DNA of 64,000 nt from VRUE01 sp963725085 (GTDB lineage Bacteria; Actinomycetota; Thermoleophilia; Solirubrobacterales; 70-9), in the NCBI GenBank assembly GCA_963725085.1, contig CAVRXM010000001.1, positions 868,001 through 932,000 on the forward strand, written 5' to 3'. How positions within the stretch are numbered: the first letter of the stretch is position 1; every line of letters begins with the position of its first letter. Under the pieces are notes generated by a model. It was not told the origin of the DNA. It was given only the letters and a program-made list of their open reading frames with translations, and searched no databases. Position numbers and translations under genes: made by a program. Below are positions 42,429 to 51,708 of the stretch, piece by piece.

Positions 42429-44531
42429 GTGGCCAAGGACACCGAGAAGCTGATTCGCCAGCTCTCGTTGATCTCATTCCTGATGGCCCAGGGAAGGCCG
42501 GTTTCGGCCCTCGAGATCAAGCGCGAGGTGGAGGGGTACAGCGACATGAACGACGACGCGTTCGCGCGCCGCTTCTACGCCGACCGCGCCGAGCTCGAGA
42601 GCCTCGGGATCCAGCTCGGGGTCGAGAAACCGGGCGAGGGCTTCTTCGAGGCCGAGCTCTACTCGCTGCCGCCGGAGAACTTCTACCTCGACCCGATCGA
42701 GTTCGCCGCCGACGAGCTGGCGTCGCTCAGCACCGCGCTCTCGCTGCTGACCGACGGCGGCTTCGCCTACGCCGAGCCGCTGCGGCTGGCGCTCCAGCAG
42801 GTCGCCTGGGGCCACCCCAACCCGCTCAGCGAGGGCGAGCGGGCGCCGGTCGAGATGGCGATGACGGCCTCGGCCGGCGGCCGCGACCTCTCGCAGCGGC
42901 TGTCGAAGATCGAGACCGCGATCTCACGCCGCAAGACGATCGAGTTCACCTACTACACGATGGAGCGCGACGACACCGAGAAGCGCAAGGTCGACCCCTT
43001 CCACCTCGTCTTCCGCGGCGGGCAGTTCTACCTGATCGGCCACTCGCACGAGCGCGACGCGGTCCGGGTCTTCCGGCTCTCTCGGATCCAGGGCAAGGTC
43101 GGGTACGCCTCGAAGGCCGAGCACGACTTCTCCCCGCCCGAGGACTTCGACCGACGCGACTACGGCCAGCGCGCCGACTGGCAGCTCGGCGAGATCTCCG
43201 GGACGGCGCGGATCTTCGTCCGCGACCGGATCGCCTGGCTCATCGAGCGCGATTTCAGCGAATACGGCGAGCTGCGCCCGGCGAAGAAGTCCGACGGCGC
43301 CCCCGGCAAGGGGCGGGTCTTCGAGACCGACTACGCCTCGCCGCGCGAGCTGATCGCCTGGGTCCTGCGCTGGCGCCAGAACGCCGCGGTGCTCGGTCCC
43401 GACGAGCTCCGCGAGGAGGCCGAGAGCCGGCTGGGCCTCCTGCACAAGCGCCACGAGAACGGGTTCGAGCCGGCGAAGACGGTCGAGCGGCCGCTGCGCG
43501 AGGCGCCGCGCCGCACCCGCGCCAACGGGCGCGGCGAGGCGGCGATCAGGCCCGAGCGCTTCGCCCGCCTCGTCACCCTCGCCGGGATGCTGATCGACTC
43601 CGCCAAGCGCGGCGAGCGGCTGCAGGTCGGCGACCTCCGCGACCGCCTCGAGCTGACCGAAGAGGAGCTCCAGGAGGACATCGACCTCCTCAACGTCGTC
43701 AACTTCGGCGGCGGCACCTACGTCCTCTACGCCGAAATCCAGGGCGATGAGATCGAGGTCGACTCCGAGCCCTACGGCGACAATTTCGCCCGCCCGGCAC
43801 GGCTGCTGCCGCTCGAGGCGAAGGCGCTGATCGCGGCGATCGACCTCTTCGGCGATCACCTGCCGCAGGGCGGCCTGCAGAGCGCCCGCGGGAAGATCGT
43901 CACCGCGCTCGGCCACGACCCCTCCGAGGAGGGGCTCGAGATCGCCGGCGCCAGCAGCGGCGACACCGAGGTCGCGAGGGTCGTCAACGAGGCGATCGCC
44001 TCCCGGCGCGTGCTCGAGATCCAGTACTACAAGGAGAACGAGGACCAGTTCACCAAGCGCGCGGTCGAGCCCTACCGGCTCGAGAACGGGCGCGAGGGCT
44101 GGTACGTCGAGTGCTTCGACCTGACCAAGGACGGCATCCGCCACTTCAAGCTCGACCGGATCAAGGAGGCGGTGGTCTCGAAGGAGACCTTCGAGCCGCG
44201 GCCCGAGGTCGAGGAGCTGGCCGGGGTCGAGGGCTGGATGACCGACGGCGAGGTCCCGACCGCCCAGGTGGCGCGGGTCTGGGTCTCGCCCGACCGGGCG
44301 CGCTGGCTGCGCGAGGAGCGGACCGTCGTCGAGGAGCTGGCAGACGGCGCCGTCGTCGTCGAGCTCCCCTACGCCGGGACCTCGTGGTTGGTGCGGGAGA
44401 TCCTCCGCGGCGCCGGCGACCTCGTCGTGCTCGAGCCCGACGACGCGCGCGAGGCGATCGCCAAAGAGGTCGCCGACGTAGATCGCCGCCCGCGGCGGAC
44501 GCGGGAGCTGAGCGAGCAAGGTCGCCGGTGA
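42429..44531 (+). CDS. pafBC: Fused PafB-PafC WYL-domain transcription activator
   Basis: 700 residues in two similar halves. First (about 1-345): winged helix KLIRQLSLISFLMAQGRPVS, DDAFARRFYADRAELESLGI and a WYL domain IEFTYYTMERDDTEKRKVDP, FHLVFRGGQFYLIGHSHERD. Second (about 375-690): ERFARLVTLAGMLIDSAKRG, RLELTEEELQEDIDLLNVVN, and WYL domain LEIQYYKENEDQFTKRAVEP, EGWYVECFDLTKDGIRHFKL. PafB and PafC are separate neighbouring genes in mycobacteria and fused in some actinobacteria; the complex activates RecA-independent DNA damage genes, with WYL domains sensing a nucleic-acid ligand. No proteasome genes are in the window. Confidence 0.85.
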   Translation: MAKDTEKLIRQLSLISFLMAQGRPVSALEIKREVEGYSDMNDDAFARRFYADRAELESLGIQLGVEKPGEGFFEAELYSLPPENFYLDPIEFAADELASLSTALSLLTDGGFAYAEPLRLALQQVAWGHPNPLSEGERAPVEMAMTASAGGRDLSQRLSKIETAISRRKTIEFTYYTMERDDTEKRKVDPFHLVFRGGQFYLIGHSHERDAVRVFRLSRIQGKVGYASKAEHDFSPPEDFDRRDYGQRADWQLGEISGTARIFVRDRIAWLIERDFSEYGELRPAKKSDGAPGKGRVFETDYASPRELIAWVLRWRQNAAVLGPDELREEAESRLGLLHKRHENGFEPAKTVERPLREAPRRTRANGRGEAAIRPERFARLVTLAGMLIDSAKRGERLQVGDLRDRLELTEEELQEDIDLLNVVNFGGGTYVLYAEIQGDEIEVDSEPYGDNFARPARLLPLEAKALIAAIDLFGDHLPQGGLQSARGKIVTALGHDPSEEGLEIAGASSGDTEVARVVNEAIASRRVLEIQYYKENEDQFTKRAVEPYRLENGREGWYVECFDLTKDGIRHFKLDRIKEAVVSKETFEPRPEVEELAGVEGWMTDGEVPTAQVARVWVSPDRARWLREERTVVEELADGAVVVELPYAGTSWLVREILRGAGDLVVLEPDDAREAIAKEVADVDRRPRRTRELSEQGRR

Positions 44532-44537
44532 TCATGA

Positions 44538-45301
44538 GTGCGAGCGAGCGAGAGCAGAGTCACCGCCGGGCGGAATCTGATTCGGCTCCGGGCCACCCCG
44601 AGATCGTCCGGACTCGTCGCCCCAAACCCGGGGCCGATGACGGGGGAGGGGACGAACACCTATCTCTACGGATCCGATCCCTGCGCGGTGATCGACCCCG
44701 GGCCCGATATCGCGCGAGCACCTCGACGCGGTCCGCGCCGCCGCCGAGGAGCGCGGCGGGGTCGGCACCGTCCTCCTCACCCACAGCCACGGTGACCACG
44801 CCGCCGGGGCGAAGCGGCTGTCGGTCGAGGCGATCCTCCCGGGAGACGGCGAGGAGCATGCGGGGCTCCGCGCCCTTGCGACGCCCGGCCACGCCGCCGA
44901 CCACGTCTGCTTCATGACCGCCGACGGCGTCTGCTTCAGCGGCGACCTCGTCCTCGGGGCGGGCTCGACGATTGTCCCGCCCGACGGCGGCTCGCTAACC
45001 GCCTACATGCATTCGCTGCACCTGCTCCAGGCCGAGGAGCCGGACCTGATCTGCCCCGGCCACGGCCCCTGGATCACCGAGCCTGCCGCGAAACTCACCG
45101 AGTACGTCGAGCACCGCGAGATGCGCGAGCGCAGTCCTGCTCGCCGCCCTCGAGCGCGGCGAGCGCTCCCGCGACGCCCTCCTCACCGAGGTCTGGGACG
45201 ACGTGCCGGAGCCGCTGATGCCCGCAGCGCGTCAGGTGATGGAGGCCCACCTCGAGAAGCTGGCGGCGGAAAGCCGACTGCCGGCCGATCTAGGGCGTTA
45301 G
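44538..45301 (+). pseudogene. MBL-fold metallo-hydrolase (LACTB2-like), frameshifted
   Basis: Begins six bp after pafBC. First part RATPRSSGLVAPNPGPMTGE, GTNTYLYGSDPCAVIDPGPD; frameshift near 44712; then VLLTHSHGDHAAGAKRLS, the H-x-H-x-D-H metal motif, ALATPGHAADHVCFMTADGV (third His), CFSGDLVLGAGST (Asp) and ICPGHGPWI (last His). A second shift near 45130 leads to a C-terminal winged-helix-like end TEVWDDVPEPLMPAARQVME and the stop at 45299. LACTB2-like proteins have this N-P-G-P-x-T-G-x-G-T-N-T-Y start and C-terminal helical domain. Metal site complete. Confidence 0.82.
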
Positions 45302-45355
45302 GCCTTCCCTCCGCCCGCCTCCTGGCCAGCCGGCCAACTGTTGGATACTTGAGGC

Positions 45356-47742
45356 GTGATCTCGAGCAGGGGAGTCGTCAAGACGGGCCTCTTGGCCGGG
45401 GCGCTGGGCGCGGGCGCGATGGCGGCGGCCACCGCGGCGCTCTGGCACCGGCTGGCGCGGCGGCCGCTGCCGCAGACGAGCGGCAGGATCGAGGTCGGCG
45501 GGATCGAGGGCCCGGTGCGGGTGCGCCGCGACCGCTGGGGCGTGCCCCACGTCGAGGCCGGCAGCCGCGCCGACCTCTGGTTCGGGCAGGGCTTCTGCCA
45601 CTCACAGGACCGGCTCTGGCAGATGGACTTCTACCGCCGCGTCGCCTGCGGTCGGGTCTCCGAGTTCGCCGGGCCGGAGGGGCTGAAGGTCGACCGGTTG
45701 ATGCGGACCCTCGGGTTCCGCCGCGCCGCCGAAGCCGAGGTCGGCCGGCTCGACCCCGAGGTCCTCGCCCTGCTCGAGAGCTTCTGCGCAGGCGTCAACG
45801 CCGCGGCCGGCGCCGCCAGGGCGCTTCCGTTCGAGATGCAGCTGCTGCGGCTGTCGTTCGAGCCATGGAGCCCGCGTCGACGTCCTCACCCTCGGCAAGC
45901 TGATCTCGCTCGGCTTCGCCACCAACTGGGAGCGGGAGCTGCTGCGGGCCGACATGGCGCGTGCCCTCGGGCCCGAGCTCGCGGCGCGGCTCGACCCGAC
46001 CTACCCCGCCGACAACCCGATCGTCACCCAGGAGCGATGGTCGGGGGAGGGCCTGGAGATGGCCGAGCAGCTCGGCAGGGTGCGCGCCGCGATCGGTTGG
46101 GCGCCGGAGGCGAGCGGCTCGAACAACTGGGCGGTGAGCGGCGCGCGGAGCGCGACCGGCTCTCCCCTGCTCGCCGGCGACCCCCACCTCACCCCCAGCA
46201 TGCCCGGGCTCTGGTACCAGGTCGGCCTCAGCCACGACGGCCGCACGATCCGCGGCGCCTCGCTCCCGGGCCTGCCGGGAATCTGGCTCGGCCAGAACGA
46301 CGACGTCGCCTGGAGCTTCACCAACGTGATGGCCGACGTCCAGGACCTCTTCGTCGAGCGGATCGAGGGCGACCGGTACGAGTTCGAAGGAGAGTGGCTG
46401 CCGCTGGAGATCGTCCGCGAGGAGATTCAGGTCAAGGGCCGTTCCGCGCCCGACCTGCTCGAGGTCCGCGCCACCCACCACGGCCCGATCGTCAACGAGG
46501 CGCTCGGGGCGGATGCCTCAGAGCCGCTCGCGCTGCGCTGGATCGTGTTCGACGCGCCCGCCGCCTACCCGGGGATCTTCGAGATGCCGGCCGCCCGCTC
46601 GGGCCCCGAGCTCGTCGCCTGCTTCGAGCAGTTCGTCGCCCCCGCCCAGAACCTGGTCTGGGCCGACCGGCATGGGTCGATCGGGTACCGGCTGATCGGC
46701 CGGCTTCCGGTCCGCCGCGGCGGCTGCCCCGACCTGCCGAAGCCGGGCTGGAGCGGCGAGTTCGAGTGGGAGGGGACGGTCCCGCTCGAGGAGATGCCGG
46801 AGGTGGTCGACCCCGAGAGCGGGTTCCTGGTCACCGCCAACAACCGGATCGTCGGCGACGAGTTCCCGCATCACATCACCAGCGATTGGCTCGACGGGTT
46901 CCGGGCGCGGCGGATCGAGGACCTGCTGCGGGAGCGCGACGAGCACGACGTCGAGAGCTTCGAGGAGATGCAATCCGACAACCTCTCGATCCCGGGGCTG
47001 GAGGCGGCGCGCCGGCTGGGGCGGCTGAACCCGCCCGGCCAGCGGGAGCTGAGCGCGATCGAGCGGCTGCGGAGCTGGGACGGCGTGCTCGACCCGGACT
47101 CGATCGCAGGGTCGATCTACCAGGCGTTCCTGCTGCGGCTGGCGCGCGAGTTCACCCGGGCCGCGATCGGCGACCGCGACCTCTCCGAGCGCTGGCTCGA
47201 TCGCGCCGACAACGGCTTCCTCACCTACGTCACCTCCTCCTGGCGCTGGCACGCGCACCTGATGAAGCTCTGGGAGGAGGGCGACGAGGAGCTGATCGGG
47301 CGGCCCTGGGACGAGCTCGTGCTCGAGGCGCTCGCCGCCGCCCTCGACGACCTCAGCGACCGCTTCGGCCCCGACCCCGAGGGCTGGCGATGGGGCCGGA
47401 TTCACGAGATGGAGTTCCCTCACGCGCTCGGCGAGGCCAACCCGGTGCTGCGGCGGCTGCTCAACCGCAGGCTGCGGGCCGGCGGCGCCCAGGAGACGGT
47501 CAGCCAGATCGCCTACGACCCGAACGACCCCTACCGCGCGGTCTGGGCGCCGAGCTGGCGGATGGTCGCCGACCCGGCGGCGCCGGAGCGCTCACGCTGG
47601 CAGATGTTCACCGGGCAGTCGGGCCACCCTGCCAGCCCCCACTACGACGACCTCCAGCCCGACTGGCTGGATGGCCGCACCCAGCCGATGGCCGGCGAGG
47701 GCCCCTGGCGCGAGCTCGAGCTCGCGCCGCGCCGGCGTCTAG
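45356..47742 (+). pseudogene. Penicillin acylase family (Ntn-hydrolase), frameshifted
   Basis: N-terminal helix GLLAGALGAGAMAAATAALW may be an export signal or anchor. PVRVRRDRWGVPHVEAGSRA and FGQGFCHSQDRLWQMDFYRR are the alpha-chain signatures. Frameshift near 45870. Then ASGSNNWAVSGARSATGSPL, the autocatalytic cleavage site with the N-terminal Ser nucleophile of the beta chain; GDPHLTPSMPGLWYQVGLSH, FTNVMADVQDLF, HHGPIVNE and VTANNRIVGDEFPHHITSDW follow. Another shift near 47735 would restore the stop at 47740-47742. About 795 residues. Amide hydrolase acting on penicillins, acyl-homoserine lactones or other N-acyl compounds; the true substrate is unknown. Confidence 0.85.
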
Positions 47743-48422
47743 CTACCCGGCCGGAACGAGAGCCCGCTGAGCACCGCGGTCGGTTGATTGGCAAGCACTT
47801 TGCCCGAGACGTCGACGCCGTTGATCGTGATGTTCGATCCGAAGATCAGGATCAGCGTTTCATTCGGTTCGAAGACCTGGGTGATCCCGCTCGCCGGGCG
47901 GTAGCCAGGCGGGAGCGTGAAGATGAACTCGTCTTTGCCCGATTTGGCGAACCCTTCGAGGTGGACGATCCCGTCGTGGTCCTTGTAGAAGCCGACCGGC
48001 TGGGAAAGCGCGCCTTCGGCGGCGGCCAGGCCGACGTTGCCGGCTTCTTCTTCGAACTGCGGCTCGCCCGCGGCGCCGACCAGGTGCAGTGGTTCGAGCG
48101 GGGCGAGGCTGTTCGCGCTGTCGGCGACGCTGGCGCTCGGCACTTTGCCGACTGACTTGAGGCGGATGTCCCTGCCGAGGATAGAGCGGTTCTTGACCTT
48201 TATCCCGGTGACAGCGTTCTTGTGGATCTTCGTCCTCGTGACGGCGTTCTTGCGGAGCTTCGCCTTCGTCACCGCGTTCTTCTTCAGCTGCTTGGCTCCG
48301 ACGCTGCCCCTCGGCAGGTGGACTGCCGCATACGCGGTGCCGGCCAGCGCCACGACCAGCGCGATCAGCGCCACGATCATCGACGGCGAGGGTCTGCGAA
48401 TGCGAAATCCCTGGATGCCCAA
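47739..48422 (-). CDS. Secreted NSVG-repeat protein
   Basis: 227 residues from TTG 48422, chosen for GAAGGAGGAGAT just upstream. Anchor SMIVALIALVVALAGTAYAA, then PRGSVGAKQLKKNAVTKAKL, RKNAVTRTKIHKNAVTGIKV repeats, ASVADSANSLAPL linker, and a C-terminal domain GALSQPVGFYKDHDGIVHLE, GFAKSGKDEFIFTLPPGYRP, which looks like a beta-sandwich C-terminal module of secreted fibres. Its stop overlaps that of the convergent penicillin acylase gene (CTAG). Chromosomal member of the family also found in the island. Confidence 0.7.
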   Translation of the reverse strand: MGIQGFRIRRPSPSMIVALIALVVALAGTAYAAVHLPRGSVGAKQLKKNAVTKAKLRKNAVTRTKIHKNAVTGIKVKNRSILGRDIRLKSVGKVPSASVADSANSLAPLEPLHLVGAAGEPQFEEEAGNVGLAAAEGALSQPVGFYKDHDGIVHLEGFAKSGKDEFIFTLPPGYRPASGITQVFEPNETLILIFGSNITINGVDVSGKVLANQPTAVLSGLSFRPGS

Positions 48423-48525
48423 ATCTCCTCCTTCGGAATGAACACGGGAAGGTATCCATTCGGATCGGTCGCGCGAGCCCGGTTGTCGGCCTGTACCCGT
48501 AAAGTCCCCTGGCCGCAAACCTGCA

Positions 48526-48993
48526 ATGAGCCGCCGGGACCAGATCAAGCTGAGTGATGAGGACGTGCGCGAGCTACTCGACGAGGAGCGGGTGGCGGTC
48601 GTCTCGAGCCTCGGACCGCGCGGCTGGCCGCACTCGATGCCGATGTGGTTCGTGAACCGGAAGGGCGAGGTCTGGGTCTGGACCTACGCCAAATCGCAGA
48701 AGGTGCGCAACCTCGAGCGCGACCCGCGGGCGAGCGTACTGGTCGAGACCGGGCGCGAGTACGGCGAGCTGCGCGGCCTGATGGTCGAGGCCGAGGCCGA
48801 GATCCACCGCGACTTCGAGACCGTGATCGGGTTCGCTGAGGAGCTGACCGTCCGCTACGCGGAGGGGATCTCCTCGGTCGAGGGCGACGCCAAGGCGGCG
48901 CTCGAAACCCAGGCCCCGAAACGCGTTGCGATCCAGTTCCGGCCAGTCCGGACCGCGACCTGGGACCACCGCAAGCTCGGCGGCAGCTACTGA
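48526..48993 (+). CDS. Pyridoxamine 5'-phosphate oxidase-fold (FDOR-like) protein
   Basis: 155 residues. LLDEERVAVVSSLGPRGWPH, SMPMWFVNRKGEVWVWTYAK and SQKVRNLERDPRASVLVETG are the split beta-barrel with flavin/F420-binding strands; EYGELRGLMVEAEAEIHRDF follows. Layout fits actinobacterial flavin/deazaflavin oxidoreductases of the PNPOx-like group, which often use F420. Cofactor and substrate are not certain. Ends five bp before the glycoside hydrolase gene. Confidence 0.8.
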   Translation: MSRRDQIKLSDEDVRELLDEERVAVVSSLGPRGWPHSMPMWFVNRKGEVWVWTYAKSQKVRNLERDPRASVLVETGREYGELRGLMVEAEAEIHRDFETVIGFAEELTVRYAEGISSVEGDAKAALETQAPKRVAIQFRPVRTATWDHRKLGGSY

Positions 48994-48997
48994 GCCG

Positions 48998-50107
48998 ATG
49001 AGACCCCCGAAGACAATCGCCATCGCCCTCCTCGCTGCGGCCGCCGCGCTGCTCTGCGCCGGCGTGGCGCGACCCTCGGGGGCCGCGGCCGTCCCCCCCG
49101 AATTCTTCGGGATCGCGCCGCAGACCGCGCCGACGATGGAAGACGTCGAACACATGCAGGCGGGGCGGATCGGAAGCATGCGCTGGCCGCTGGTCTGGGA
49201 AACGGTCCAGCCGACCGAGAAGAGCGAATACGACTGGAGCGACTTCGACGATGTCGTCGCGATGGCCGCGAAGGGGCGGATGCGGATGCTGCCGTTCCTC
49301 TACGGGACCCCTTCCTGGCTATCGCACAGATACACCGTGCTGCCGATCGACAGCGGCCGCAAGCGCCGCGATTGGGTCGAGTTCGTTGAAGCGGCGGTCT
49401 CCCGCTACGGCCCGCACGGGGTCTTCTGGGCCGAACACGGGCCGGAAAGCGAAGAACCGCTGCCGCGGATCCCGGTCCGCAATTGGCAGGTCTGGAACGA
49501 GGCCAACTTCTTCTACTTCGCGACGCCGGCCTCGCCGCAGCGCTACGCCAGGCTCCTGAAGCTGACCAGCGCCGCGATCAAACGGGTCGAGCCGAGCGCC
49601 GACGTGATCCTCTCGGGCCTGTTCGGCGACCCGACGGCGCAGCCGCCGAACGGCTTGCCCGCGGTCCAGTTCCTCGAACAGCTCTACCGGGTGCCCGGGA
49701 TCAAGTCTGAGTTCGACGGCGTCGCCCTGCACCCATATGCCGACGAAGCGATCCGACTCGAGGAACTGGTTGAAGAAGTCCGCGGCGTGATCCTCGAAAA
49801 CCACGACCCCGGCGCCCGCCTCTACATCACCGAGATGGGGTGGGGGTCCCAGAACGACCCCAACATCGTCAGCTTCGAGCGCGGGGTGCGGGGCCAGGTG
49901 CTGGAGCTGCGGCAGGCCTACGAATACCTGATCGCCAACCGGCAGCGACTGAACCTCAAGGGCACCTACTGGTTCTCGTGGAAGGACCTGCCCGACGTCT
50001 GCAACTTCTGCGACTCGGTCGGCTTCTTCCACGACGGGAAGCGGCTGCGGGCGAAGCCCGCCTGGCACGCCTTCGTCGAACTCACCGGCGGCCGGGTCAC
50101 GCCCTGA
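48998..50107 (+). CDS. Secreted TIM-barrel glycoside hydrolase
   Basis: 369 residues. Signal peptide TIAIALLAAAAALLCAGVAR. Barrel: GRIGSMRWPLVWETVQPTEK, YDWSDFDDVVAMAAKGRMRM, RNWQVWNEANFFYFATPASP with the acid/base W-N-E, EFDGVALHPYAD, and GARLYITEMGWGSQNDPNIV with the nucleophile E in T-E-M-G-W. This is the clan GH-A arrangement (GH5/GH39-like), about 195 residues between both Glu. Polysaccharide substrate unknown. Probably acts on extracellular glycans. Confidence 0.8.
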   Translation: MRPPKTIAIALLAAAAALLCAGVARPSGAAAVPPEFFGIAPQTAPTMEDVEHMQAGRIGSMRWPLVWETVQPTEKSEYDWSDFDDVVAMAAKGRMRMLPFLYGTPSWLSHRYTVLPIDSGRKRRDWVEFVEAAVSRYGPHGVFWAEHGPESEEPLPRIPVRNWQVWNEANFFYFATPASPQRYARLLKLTSAAIKRVEPSADVILSGLFGDPTAQPPNGLPAVQFLEQLYRVPGIKSEFDGVALHPYADEAIRLEELVEEVRGVILENHDPGARLYITEMGWGSQNDPNIVSFERGVRGQVLELRQAYEYLIANRQRLNLKGTYWFSWKDLPDVCNFCDSVGFFHDGKRLRAKPAWHAFVELTGGRVTP

Positions 50108-50144
50108 CGGGCGGCATCGCATCACTCGAGTAGCCTGCGCGCGG

Positions 50145-51048
50145 GTGGCCGACGAGTTCCCGATCCCTCCCGCCGACCTTTCGGCCCGCATGAAGCAGGC
50201 CCCCTCTTCCTGGGCCGATCGGGATCGCTACCTGGAGCGTGGACGAGCAAGCCGCCGCGCAATTGAGGGAATGCTGCCCGAGGACTGGATCTGGACGGGA
50301 AAGCGCGTCCTCGATTTCGGTTGCGGGACCGGGCGCGTGATCCGGCACCTTGCGGACGAGCCCGATTGCGAGCTGTGGGGGTCCGACATCAGCGACGCCT
50401 GCATCGAGTGGGACACCCAGAACCTCAGCCCGGCCCTGTCGTTCGTCGTCAACGGCGAGGTTCCGCCGTTGCCGTTCCCCGATGGCAGGTTCGACCTCGT
50501 CTACGCGCTATCGGTCTTCACCCACGTCTCCAACGCCTGGGCGGCCTGGCTGCTCGAGATCGACCGCGTCCTGGCCCCGGACGGCAGGCTCGTCGCGACC
50601 TTCATGGGCGAGGCGATGTGCGAGGCGGTGGCGGGTGAGCCCTGGGATGAGAGAAACGTGGGCATGAACGTCTATGTGCCCGGGCAGAACTGGGACGTCG
50701 GAGGCCCGATGGTCCTGCACTCGCCCTGGTGGATCGATGAGCACTGGGGCCGGCTGTTCGAGATCGAAAAGCTGCTCCCGTCTGGGTTCCTCGCCGACGC
50801 CGCCGCAACCGGGCAGGACGACCACGGGGCCGTCACGCTTCGCAAGAGGCCGGGAAGGGCTCCGGCACAGGATGAGCTCGAACGCATAGATCCCGCGGAG
50901 AGGCGGGAGGCAACCGCCCTGCTCCACGACGTCCAGCAGCTGCGGGCGGAGAACGCCGCCCTTCGCGGCGCCCTCGATGGCCCCCCGCTCAGCGGGCGCG
51001 AGCGGTCTTGCCGCGGTCTGGAAGGCGATCAAGCGTCGTGCCCGTTGA
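50145..51048 (+). CDS. Class I SAM methyltransferase with C-terminal helix
   Basis: GTG start at 50145. Motif I KRVLDFGCGTGRVIRHLADE, acidic LWGSDISDACIEW, FPDGRFDLVYALSVFTHVSN and VLAPDGRLVATFMGE are complete. A later part HSPWWIDEHWGRLFEIEKLL is common in methyltransferases next to glycosyltransferases. The last 60 residues (RREATALLHDVQQLRAENAA) form a short coiled coil. The original frame stays open to 51176, overlapping the convergent gene; a frameshift near 50985 would give an end ASGLAAVWKAIKRRAR at 51048, which I prefer. Confidence 0.78.
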
Positions 51049-51054
51049 TCGCCG

Positions 51055-51708
51055 TCAGGCGGCGAACAGGCGGAGCGGGAGGCTCGCCGGCCCCGCGAGG
51101 GCAATCGCCGCTGCCCAGCTCTCTCCGGCGTCGATCTCCCTCACCGCGACCCCCTCCCCAGACGCGGGACCGGTGAGCCCGGCGCCGGTGCACTTTCCGA
51201 CCGCCTCCCGCCGAACCCAGGCGCGGTAGAAGGCAGCGGGGCGGCCGGCGGCCGGCGCCTCGCGGACGAGTGCCGCGCTCTCCCGGTCCAGGCCGTGGCG
51301 GGAGAGCTCGAGGAAATCGCGGTCGAGGTCGACGCGCTCGATGTCGACCCCGACCTCGCCGGCCGCGGTGACCGCGATCAGCGCGAGTCCCTCGGAGTGA
51401 CTGAGGTTGAAGCGGACCGGGGTCGGACCGGCGATCCTCGGCTTGCCCGTTCTCGTCCAGCTCGAGCTCCAGCTCCTCGGGGGCGACGTCGTCGAGATAG
51501 CGGCAGAGCGTCCGCCGCAGTGCCCAGCGGGCGGCGACCCAGCGCCTCCTGCCGGGCTCGACCAGGATCCGCTCGGACCGTTCTCGATCGCCCGCCGGAA
51601 GCCGATCGCCGGCCGGGCTTCGATGCTGTCCAGCTCAGCCCGCCAGACGTGCAGCTCGGCATCGCCGGCGACCGCCCGGTCGGGGCCGGTCGGCCACCCC
51701 TCATTCAA
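51055..51708 (-). pseudogene. 4'-phosphopantetheinyl transferase (Sfp-type), frameshifted
   Basis: Start ATG 51708 overlaps the NRPS stop by eight bases, so translation is coupled. Start MNEGWPTGPDRAVAGDAELH; frameshifts near 51600 and 51440 interrupt SERILVEPGRRRWVAARWAL and RRTLCRYLDDVAPEELELEL; the first frame resumes at GKPRIAGPTPVRFNLSHSEG. VGVDIERVDLDRD has the metal-binding D-x-E, and FYRAWVRREAVGKCTGAGL the W-x-x-x-E-A-x-x-K motif. Transfers phosphopantetheine from CoA to the carrier domains of the adjacent NRPS. Confidence 0.82.

Noticed and set aside
42924..44519. 531-residue minus-strand frame within pafBC
   Set aside because: Antisense shadow (Leu/Asp/Ala-rich), while the plus strand encodes clear WYL domains.
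36700..47000. Isolated GGTACC sites in the genes at 37443 and 46212
   Set aside because: Single hexamers inside coding sequence without a paired octamer; expected by chance.
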